Below are positions 22,590 through 31,778 of a DNA stretch of 64,000 bases, one piece after another (the first letter of the stretch is position 1; each line of letters opens with the position of its first letter). Made by a program: the position numbers and the translations under genes. The stretch lies in assembly GCF_023856365.1 (NCBI RefSeq), contig NC_064554.1, positions 8,671,001 to 8,735,000 on the forward strand, given 5' to 3'. The notes beneath the pieces were generated by a model. It saw nothing but the letters and a program-made list of their open reading frames with translations. It ran no database searches and had not been told where the DNA came from. Origin of the DNA: Brienomyrus brachyistius (lineage: Eukaryota > Chordata > Actinopteri > Osteoglossiformes > Mormyridae).

Positions 22590-25500
22590 ATGGTGAGTAA
22601 CTCCGGCCCGGCCCATCCACATCCATCCTTCTTCCTCCAGTGGGGGGCGCCACAGTGGAGAGTGTGCGGACGTTCAGAAACACACCGTTGTTTCATTTTT
22701 ATGGATTTAACATTTGAAATATATTTTTATTTTTATTGTCAATTTTTTTTTCTTTTACAATTGTGCTCCTCCGTTCTCAGACATGAGAAAGTACGGGTTT
22801 ATGTAGCAAGTCAGAATAAGCCAGAAATTTTGCTTAAGGAGAATTAAAATGCATAACAACACGTAGGTGGGGAAAACTCTGCTGTTCAGTTTGACCTGGA
22901 AATAATGTACCGTTAATGCGAATGTGTCAGGTGAGCCAAGCTATACATACATATTTAAACTAGATTAAATTCCAGAAATAAATCATAATAAAGGAAAGAA
23001 TAGACAAAAAAAATTAAATGAATCACCAAAGCAAATTATTTTTTACTCTAATATCGATTCTGATTTCCTTTTGAAACATGCTGTATTACTGAATTCTACC
23101 ATTTTATGGTCAAAAGATGCACAATACCTTCCGGCTATTATCATGCTTCAAAGGGAAATTAACAGTTCTAGGTGATTTTTTTTTCATTGGAAGTAGCAAA
23201 CATAGTACTGGCCTCCACTGTGATTTTGGGTTACTTTTCAATATTTTTTCTCAACATTTGATATGTATTAACAGATGCATAATCCCACTGTAAAAATAGC
23301 ATGACTGGATATATATATAATGTGAATAATACAGGGCACACAATGTATCAGGAAGGACCTTTTCCCAGGGGGGGATCACCACACTAGGAACTGCATGACC
23401 ACAAAGTCACTCTGTCCTTACCACGCCCACGAGTTGAATGGCATGTCTCACTCAACCCCCAGGCACCCAAGAAGGCCAAGAGGAGGCAGCAAGGAGAGGG
23501 TGGGACCTCCAACGTGTTCTCCATGTTTGAGCAAAGCCAAATTCAGGAGTACAAGGAGGTAAGAGTCTCCCACCAGCTCTCTGTGGGTTCTACACGCCCA
23601 CTCTGATTCACTGGCTTGGAGAGCAAACTTCTGCTAGACTTTGATGTCTAGTAATTAAGCACATAGTTAAAGTACCCTGTCAGGCGGAGAGCTCTGGGAA
23701 TTTTGATAGGTGGCCAAGTTAATCAGTCATTTAGCACAATGATGGATGGAGTTTCTCCATGACAGCTGCTATCCAGGCATAACAGAAGGTAACCTCATAT
23801 TCGACACTTTAGAAGGCCCCGCCCCTTTGCCAGGCCCTCTGCTTCCTTCTTGATGACCTCGGGACGGCAGGGAGGCGCAGCTGTCAGACACAGCTGAGGG
23901 AGGGAGAGAGAAAGTAACAGTGGAAGGAGGAGGCTAGCAAGTGTGGACAGCAATATCTGCAGGGGAACAAGGACATATAGGGAGGCTCTGTGCGTACCAA
24001 GGTTAATCTATTCATACAGGCTGCGGTGACAGTCGCTAGGCAAATGATATAGGGTTGACGCAATAACTAGGAACGTACAGAACAACATGTTGCACCAGAT
24101 AAGCCGAAATTGCCAGAAAGTGGAAAAGTACGGACAGGGGCGGGGGCTGCTTATAGAAGGGGTATAAGACAAATGATGAACAACAAGGAAGTCGAACTCT
24201 GTGGAGGTTACGGTGTGTAGCAGAGTTCCCAGATCGATCTGCTGGAATAAAGGTTATTGGACAATTGCTTCCGGGTGATCTCATCTCATCTACGGACCCG
24301 GTGGAGACTGCATACTCCAACAATTTGGGGGCTCGTCCGGGATGAGATAGAGGTCGGCATTTGACAAATACCAGACGAGACCTGAGTGGGCACAGAAGGC
24401 TGCAGGTGCGCCACTAACAAAGGGTAAGCAGAGCCTGATATATCAAAATCTGTACATTGGCTATACTAAATAAAGTAGTCCGAAGTGTCCATCAGGGCCG
24501 TCAGTAAACTGAGGCGGTGGATGAGGTTGGGTAAAATAATATTAAGGCTGGGTTGGAGTCCCAGGACGGTGGGTTAGAGTCCCACTGTGGTGTCCTTGGT
24601 GTGGCAGCCCCACTATTCGGTGACGAGCGAATAGAAACACTGGGTTAGGGTCCCAGTGAGCTGGGTTAGAGTCCCGGGGAATTCAGGACCCCGAATTCTA
24701 GTTTGGCTAAAGGAGTAAGGTTCCGCCTCTCTAAAACGGGTTGGAGTCCCGAGGTATAGAGCCCTCAAAGAACTGGGTTGGAGTCCCGAGGTTAAAATCC
24801 TCAATGCACCCGGTTGGAGTCTCAAGGTTAAAATCCTCAAATCACCGGCTTGGAGTCCCGAGGTTAAAATCCTCAAAGCACCGGGTTGGAGTCCCGAGGT
24901 TAAAATCCTCAAAACACCGGGTTGGAGTCCCGAGACCAGGGGTCTCAAAGCACCAAAAAGTGTAATAGTGTTATTTTGTGTTATCTTGTGTGTGTGTATT
25001 AAAAAAAAAAAAATATATCACTTTCTCAACAGAGTATTCAGATAGATGGTATTCATAGCTTGGGTCCTTATTGAGCTAGTATTGGGAAAAATTCATCGCA
25101 GAGTCTTAAAGCACTTATGTAAGTCGCTCTGGCTAAGGGCGTCTGCCAAATACTGTAAATGTAAATGTCAAGGACATGCTGTCGTTCCTGGGGCTCACAG
25201 GGTACAGCCGCACATACATCCCCGATTACACGGGTCTCACACAGCCACTTCGGGCCCTAGTGAAGGAACATGGGCTGAGACGACTGACTGCCCCCCTTAA
25301 CTGGGACACTGCGGCAGAAGAGACGTTCATCTCTCTAAAGCAGCGCCTGGCGCAGGCTGCTGACCTTGCTCTGCCAGACTACTACCTCTCCTTCTATCTT
25401 GATGTTTCTGAAACAGAGAATGTGACGAACGGCGTGCTGTTTCAGAAAAAAGGGGGGGGGGAAGGTACTGATGTATGTCAGCGTAGGTTTAGACGCAACA

Positions 25501-27508
25501 GAGAAACGCCACCCAGCATGCACACGGCACGCAGCGGGGGTGGCAAAAATCATTCAGAAGACAGCAGACATAGTGATGGGGCATGCACTCCACATCCTGA
25601 CGTCACACAGTGTGGTGGCATATGTGAACTCGCAGACAACAGAGCAACAGAGACTCAGCAAAATATTGGAGGCACCTCATTTGACATTTGTACACGAGGG
25701 GATAAACATGGCGGATCGATGGGGAACGGGGGAGCCTCACGAACGTGAATATAGAGTACTCAGAGAAGAGAAAGTGAGACCAGATCTTACTCAGACGACA
25801 GGACTAAATGAACACAAAGGATATGTTGGTAATGAACAGTCTGGAGAAAAGAAGAGGTGAGTGACGAGTGAAAGGAGGAGACGACTGAGGAAAGACAGAA
25901 TGGGGAATCGTAATAATTGCAGGAGAGTGATTTCACCCCCGAGACCCGGGGTATGTATATATAGACATATATGTGTTTAATAGAAGGTTAAATGTAACAC
26001 CTACTCCTTGAATGCCACAGCTGGAATGTCTGACTTGGCACGGGGACCATTTTAAGATGCACAGAGGGAGGTTCCCAGCTGCCTTTTAAGTCCAAGACCC
26101 AGAGTCGTCATCTCAGGTTTCAAGTATTAAGGAAAGAACAAGGAGTATGTATGTCCTAGCCGGAGTAGACATGCCCGACAGTACGGCAGCACACGCCCTG
26201 CCAGGCAGCTTTTCAGCCCATCTGCTGGATTGAGATGTTTAAGCAATATGGACATAATCTGTAATGCAAAAATTAATTCATATACAGGACTCAGTGCTGT
26301 CAGTGACATCAAGGAAGACGACCTATTAAAGCAATTGAAGGCTTCAGGGGAAATTGGCCGTTAGTCACCCTGTCCTTCTCAGACATCCGTGCTCACAAGC
26401 CTTCCCTTCTCCTACAGGCTTTCACAATCATTGATCAGAACAGGGACGGCATTATCAGCAAGGACGACTTGAGGGACGTGCTAGCTTCCATGGGTAAGAA
26501 GCGTTTTTTTTTTTCACCCCTGAAGTTAATTTCATTTAAGGTGCAGACCTTTGTGAAGATGCCTTGCCAGAAGAACTGAATGGGCAAAGCCTCACCGTCG
26601 TCCGGCCCGCAGCAGCGTGGGTGTCTGTCAGCCAAGGTGCCCACTTGCATCTGCAGCACTTTCATTCTTACATTTTTCTGCCACGCAGGTCAGCTGAACA
26701 CCAAGAACGAGGAGCTGGAAGCCATGATCAAAGAAGCCAGCGGGCCCATCAACTTCACCGTCTTCCTCACCATGTTCGGCGAAAAGCTGAAGGGTGGGTC
26801 CTTCCCCCCCCGCTCTCCCCCCCCCCATCTCACCTGCACTTTCACTTCCCCTAATGCAGATGATTCTCACATTCCTGCCTGGCTCAATGTGGCCCCCTCT
26901 CCCTCACAGGCGCTGATCCGGAGGACGTCATCGTGAGCGCTTTCAAGGTCCTGGACCCACAGAATACTGGCACCATCAAGAAGGAATTGTGAGTAGCCTA
27001 ATAGTCCAACCAGAGTATTAGTGAGTGATGTGCCAGTCTTTGCTTATAGGTTGCAAGTCTGTAGATTAACAATGCAGTAGTGCAGACCCCCTGAGCATAA
27101 TACACGCTGTGTCTTTCAGCCTTGAGGAGCTCCTGACCACTCAGTGCGACAGGTTCTCCGCAGAGGAGGTGAGAATGCGGTCCAGTCCTTTCCCACCTGC
27201 TTACTATGTCGATGTGCTAAACCACGAGTTTGTTATTATGTGTAATGCAGTCCACTGACATTCATACTTGCTGAAGACAATAGTGCCAGATAAATTTAAG
27301 AAAATATATCGAGTGGAAGGTCTCCGTTGGTATAAACCTATGTAGGTGTCAGACCTGACTTTCCTTACTCTTCGCTGATATGGTGACTCTGACCCCCCCC
27401 TGGCAGATGAAGAACCTGTGGGCCGCCTTCCCCCCCGATGTGGCTGGCAACGTGGACTACAAGAACATCTGCTACGTCATCACACACGGCGAAGAGAAGG
27501 AGGAGTAG
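22590..27508 (+). CDS. mylpf: Myosin regulatory light chain 2, fast skeletal muscle
   Basis: This protein wraps the myosin heavy-chain neck in fast skeletal fibres. Seven exons: 22590-22592 (the ATG alone), 23463-23558, 26418-26493, 26689-26793, 26910-26988, 27120-27168 and 27407-27508. They total 510 bases (169 residues) and all phases fit. The protein begins [11 protein letters not shown], with the phosphorylatable Thr/Ser cluster TSNVFSMF at about residues 16-23. The single functional EF-hand loop is intact at residues 39-50 ([12 protein letters not shown]) and chelates Mg2+/Ca2+. The degenerate later EF-hands follow, and the tail ends HGEEKEE. A first coding exon that is only the start codon fits what is known of vertebrate regulatory light-chain genes. 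Intron 2 (23559-26417) is enlarged by a retrovirus remnant in the same orientation. Confidence 0.97.
23880..24322 (+). mobile_element. Endogenous retrovirus LTR (right edge sure, left edge unsure)
   Basis: The right edge is set by the primer-binding site three bases further on, and the LTR ends in CA as expected. A TATA-like TATAAG (about 24162) is followed by AATAAA at 24246-24251, which gives a U3-R-U5 order. The left edge could not be located, because no second LTR copy is present to compare. It lies in mylpf intron 2, in the sense orientation, so its poly(A) signal could in principle act on mylpf transcripts. Confidence 0.6.
24326..24343 (+). other. Retroviral primer-binding site, tRNA-Pro type
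   Basis: TGGGGGCTCGTCCGGGAT begins three bases after the LTR's terminal CA. It is the 18-base sequence complementary to the 3' end of tRNA-Pro, as used by gammaretrovirus-like (class I) elements. I see no mismatch to the known site, so the insertion may not be very old, or this stretch is well preserved by chance. Confidence 0.85.
24548..24960. repeat. 36-bp tandem repeat in retroviral leader
   Basis: GGTTGGAGTCCCGAGG-type units recur with an exact 36-base period at about 24739, 24775, 24811, 24847, 24883 and 24919. More diverged GGGTTAGAGTCCC units run back to about 24548. Because 36 is a multiple of three, open frames persist on both strands with 12-residue repeats. These are a by-product of the period and not evidence of a protein. 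Confidence 0.8.
25060..25168 (+). mobile_element. SINE/L2-type 3' tail fragment
   Basis: The segment GTAAGTCGCTCTGGCTAAGG, then GCGTCTGCCAAAT and TGTAAATGTAAATG, is the widespread fish 3' tail shared by L2 LINEs and the SINEs they mobilise. It ends abruptly where the retroviral pol fragment begins (about 25169). It therefore either marks the join of an internal deletion or is a later insertion into the provirus. Confidence 0.7.
25169..25740 (+). pseudogene. Retroviral pol remnant (end of RT, RNase H), broken
   Basis: The first part encodes the end of reverse transcriptase: [23 protein letters not shown], then [19 protein letters not shown] poly(G) run at about 25453-25461 coincides with a frame change. 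The following part, in another frame, resembles the RNase H domain ([21 protein letters not shown]). Gag, protease, the RT active-site region, integrase and env were not found. The fragment sits downstream of the LTR, primer site and tandem repeats in mylpf intron 2. It is a defective, internally deleted element with no coding capacity. Confidence 0.7.
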
Positions 27509-27709
27509 AGAAGGAAGACAAGAAAACTGCATCCTTTGGTTCTCCACCACTCCTCACCTCCGCCACACCCACATTACCTCCCTCTTTTTCACTCTCTCTT
27601 TCTCGCCCTCCCTCTCTCACAAAAAGAAAGACTTTACTGAGGCTTTTAGAGAGAGCACAGAAGGTTCTGGGTATCTGGGAGCTACTACGAGGCTCCTGGG
27701 AATATTTTC

Positions 27710-27715
27710 AATAAA
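27710..27715 (+). terminator. mylpf: mylpf polyadenylation signal
   Basis: AATAAA about 200 bases after the mylpf stop codon (27506-27508) is followed by TGATGTAAT and pyrimidine-rich sequence. It gives a short 3' UTR, as is usual for this gene. Confidence 0.8.
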
Positions 27716-28860
27716 ATGATGTAATCCCATCCCTCACTCTCTTAGATTCCTCTTCCTCCCTCGCCCACCCCCTTGCGAACACCAGTGTGTGCATTTCCAG
27801 CAGTCCTGCAGAAGGCAGTCCGACAGAGCGGTACATGTACCTGCCAGATGGTTCTTTGCAGGCTCTATGGGAGCGCACTAATTGCTTAATGGAAAACAGT
27901 AAGTAATTCCAACTGGTGGGAGATTTCGCCGTGTTTCACCAACCCACGGAGAACCTCGTACTGTATGGCACGCAGCCAGGGAACTATGCTGAAGGACATG
28001 ATCCTATAAAATAGGACATTTCTGGGAAAAGAGAAAGGGGCGTGACAGTGGGGGGGGGGGGGAGGGTGGGGGCTAATGGTGGGAGTGACTTAGCATCCAA
28101 AAAGCTGGCGCAAGCATTGTGAGAGCGAGAAAGGGAAAGGAACCGGCATGGAGAGGGAGAGGAAAAGCGGCCGAAAGAGAACATAGACTCTTCGCCCCCT
28201 TTACCTCAGCCCCCCCGCCCCCCCCAATGACGGGCCACCTGTGCATCTCAAGTGTAACACATCACAAAACAGCTCCATCCACTGTGAATAAAAAGAAACT
28301 CTTTCGTATTGCAGTATCTCTGTGCCTGTTGTTTGGTTGGACTATGCTGGTTGGGGATTTAGATGCACAGCAAATGCACCCCCCTGCAGATGTGGATCTA
28401 CTGACAGTAGGTCATGACCAAGACCTACTGCATAACACAGAATAACCAAGGTAACTGGAGGACAGTCATACACTGCAGTCTCTTCATAAGTCTGCATGGG
28501 ATCCTATCTTCGGCGCAGCCAAAGTCGACAGACACAAGAGTCATTAATTCGGTATGTTTGGCCACCAGCAGGAAACAAACACATTTAGGAGCATGGATGG
28601 TCACACTGCAAATCTTAAGTGGCATTTTCATATTACACTGACCTGCTCGGTCTGCTGTCCCCACACTGGGAAAACCAGACCGCTGAGAGATGAAGGATGG
28701 ATGGTTTTTAGTAACTTAAATAAACCTCACAGGCATTCTGTGAACATAAGACTTAATATATTATTTATTATTTGTAACTATCATCATCATCATCAACGGT
28801 GTCATCAGCATCATCATTACAATGTAAGTATGTTTCATTCTGATTCATCTCCTGTAGTTA
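27716..28860. other. Spacer between convergent mylpf and tbc1d10b
   Basis: No gene is recognised. It contains a poly(G) run at about 28050-28062, C-rich tracts near 28210-28226 and a CAT-rich microsatellite near 28780-28815. Confidence 0.5.
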
Positions 28861-29177
28861 AGGAATGATTTATTATTCACTATTTTCATTTTGAGTAATT
28901 ACGGTTTACTGAGGACTTTAAAACACACAGGAAATTCACAAATACAAAAAGACCATTAAAATAAAAATAAGTACAACAGTCATTTAAAACAAAACATGGA
29001 GTCATTCCAGTTTTACTTCATTTGGTCCCAATGCCTACAGGTATATCTATCTTCCCACCTACAGCCCAGTCCTCCCTCAAACCAAGCGGACAAACTTATT
29101 GTTCTTACGCCATTCCGAATGTTTGACCGAGAAGAGTCAGATTTAAAATGATGAGGGGAAGAGACGACAAAGCAGGC

Positions 29178-29179
<2 letters not shown>

Positions 29180-29212
<33 letters not shown>
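29180..29212. repeat. (AAT)n microsatellite
   Basis: Eleven consecutive AAT/ATA triplets. This is simple-sequence DNA. Confidence 0.9.
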
Positions 29213-29213
<1 letters not shown>

Positions 29214-30244
29214 GATGCTGATCAAGACTCGGAACAGAAAAACACTTGAGAGCTAGAAAGTTCTGTGTCCAGCACTAGGGAACGAGCTCTTCCTGCGTCA
29301 TATGACCAAGGGCCAGAAGCTCTTGTCTGCGGGTCGGTACCAGATGGAGCAGGGCGTAGAGGCCACACTGCTCGTCAGAAAGGCGGGAATCCGGGTTTGG
29401 TTTCAGATGCATAGTATCATCCGGACCGGTCCGTCAGAACGCGAGGAGTGCAAAAGAATGGGGGGCTTCAGATTCCATAACCGTGGGAGTGACACGGCCG
29501 GGGTCTTGACTCCCCCCCTGTCCTCCTGCTTCCCAGGCAAGAGGCCTACCATGGAGGGAAGACGGCCGAGAGGAGAGAGCGGGGGCACCTTGCCGTTAGG
29601 TGAGGAGGACCTTTGCATATCACCGTAACAGACTACAGCTAACAGGAGATGATTAAAGTGTCACTGCAATCGGCGATTTACAGTATTTACTGTAAACCCT
29701 TGATTTCAGTCAAAATGCAGTGTGACGCAACCGGCGCTGACATTTTCTCAATAAAATAAGATTTAGCCCATTCCTCTGCTGCCTTGCTTGCCTGACATGA
29801 AGATGGCTGCTTGTCTCTTTAACTGGGGTATTGCTGGGCGCAAAAGATAGCAAGGTAAAGGAGGAGAGAATACCATAAGTGAGAATAGCAGGTTGTTACA
29901 CAGCCTAAAGAGGCTTGAGATAATCAGGAGTATATTGAGTTTGGGTGAAGACCCTCCTGGACAGCTTAAAATTCACAACCCCCTATAAGATGTGGCCGTC
30001 AAGAGCCTCCCAGCTCATACCACTTACCCCCCACAAGCCTTTCGAAATGCCCTCATGAAATCTACCTTTGGCATTGTGACCTCTACATAAATCAACACTG
30101 TTAAATTAAAAACAAAAAAAGACAATTCATTCAATAATGCACTAACACACCATGCTATACATAAACTTCACGGTTTTAATTCTAAATAAATGGGAATTGT
30201 TGAAACACTGATCAAAGCTTAATACAGGAAGAACTTGGCTATCA

Positions 30245-30435
30245 GGGAGATCAGACAGTCTGCTCATTGGCCATGGGGGAGATTAAACAGGCTGCTCATT
30301 GGCCATGGAGGAGATTAGACAGTCTGCTCATTGGCCATGGAGGAGATTAGACAGTCCGCTCATTGGCCATGGGGGAGGTTAGACAGTCCGCTCATTAGCC
30401 ATGGGGGAGATCAGACAGGCTGCTCATTGGAAAGG
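30245..30435. repeat. 32-bp minisatellite, six units
   Basis: GCTCATTGGCCATGG-bearing units recur at about 30262, 30294, 30326, 30358, 30390 and 30422, an exact 32-base period. Variation between units is a few bases each. Most units carry ATTGG (an inverted CCAAT box) and GCCAT (YY1-like core). The units abut without spacers, so this is not CRISPR-like. Confidence 0.9.
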
Positions 30436-31778
30436 GGTAGGTCAGCAGGGTTTGAGAAAATATACCCAAGCTGAGATGTGCAGGAGGACCCACAAGTCTC
30501 TGATCTGCAGTGAACCAAGCAGGCAACAACTACCCACAAGAACAAGAAAGGCCTTTTTGTGCAAGATTTAAAAGAAAAAAACAAAAAACAAACAAAACAA
30601 TGTTCCCAAGGCTCAAGCCGCGTCACACAAAAAAAAAGAAAAAAAAATGTATAAAACAGTCCGCGGGACTCTCAGAACCTGCCATTATTCCAGTCATTCC
30701 AGTTCTCCATAATAAAATAAAAATATGAAAACCTTTGCCTCATATATCATTCTCTGGTTCACTGAATTAATTTCTACATAAATATAATACAAGTGCTGAT
30801 ATATATACAAAACTAACGCTTCATGGGAGATCTGCCAAATTCAACCTAGATGTGCTTGGGTACCTCCGGCAGTGGGGGGCAGTACAGAGTCAGACCGTCT
30901 AGATCGTCTCAGTGCTCCTTCACAGCCCATGGAAGAGGGTTTGAGTGTCAAACACACTGGCGGGTTTGGCTAGAACATAAAGAAAGCCCGGCAGGCTTGG
31001 CCTCGCCCGGCCTCCTCTGAACTACAGGGTTCGGGAAGGAGGAGGTGGCATCCAGACTGTTTTTGGCCAGACAATGTGCTCTTCAACTGAGCCAGAGGAG
31101 AGGAAGAAAAATGACAATTATTTAAAAAAAGCAAGAGGATGTGACAGAGAAATGGCAGGACTTTTTATAGACACGACAGCCAGTCTCAATTTATCCAGAC
31201 AGACGTGTGCAACCAGATTATTTTCCTTCCTCTAATGGCACAGTCAAGACGCTCACACGCACATGAGAGAGAGAGAGAGGGAGGGAGAGGGAGAGTGAGG
31301 GGGCACGTTCACAGTGTGAGTATAAACACACCAACGCATAAACACACAGAATACAGCCTTCCGTAAATACAGCTTACGAGGCATCCAGTACTGCAGTGGG
31401 ATCACTGGAAATGTTTTTGGTTCTTTGTCTGGTTGCCTGTCTTATGACCCACGTAAGCACACAGTGGAGAACCGGGCTTGGATATGAAGGTGAACAGAAC
31501 CATAGTGTCTATTTACAAACACTGGCAGCTCCAGTCAGGTTCAAAGTCTCCGTCAACGGGATAATTAACACAGCCGAATGAAAATGAAGGAGATGAGCCC
31601 AAGATGTGATTTCTCAGGATCAACAGTGCAGGAACAGGGAGGCGTCTGACTGGTTAGGGACGGGTACCGGGGGGCTCCTCCTGATGACATCACCCGCTCT
31701 TATGCACCTGCACTGTTCAGCTCCTCATTCAGGCTCCTCTTGGCATACCTGCTCTTACATTCCCTCTCCCTCCACCTT

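Larger units (their letters stand above)
28868..31778 (-). other. tbc1d10b: Possible long tbc1d10b 3' UTR
   Basis: The stop codon of tbc1d10b is at 31781-31779. Downstream on the minus strand the sequence is AT-rich and lacks family-like frames until an AATAAA (plus-strand TTTATT at 28868-28873). That would imply a 3' UTR of about 2.9 kb. It includes an (AAT)n tract (about 29180-29212) and a 32-bp minisatellite (30245-30435). Closer poly(A) signals could end it sooner, so this is inference. Confidence 0.3.

Noticed and set aside
24613..24965. Open frames on both strands with 12-residue repeats
   Set aside because: Produced by a 36-base tandem repeat whose period is a multiple of three; no start context or homologue.
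30245..30435. Regular 32-base repeats resembling a CRISPR array
   Set aside because: Units abut without spacers and the host is a vertebrate; it is a minisatellite.
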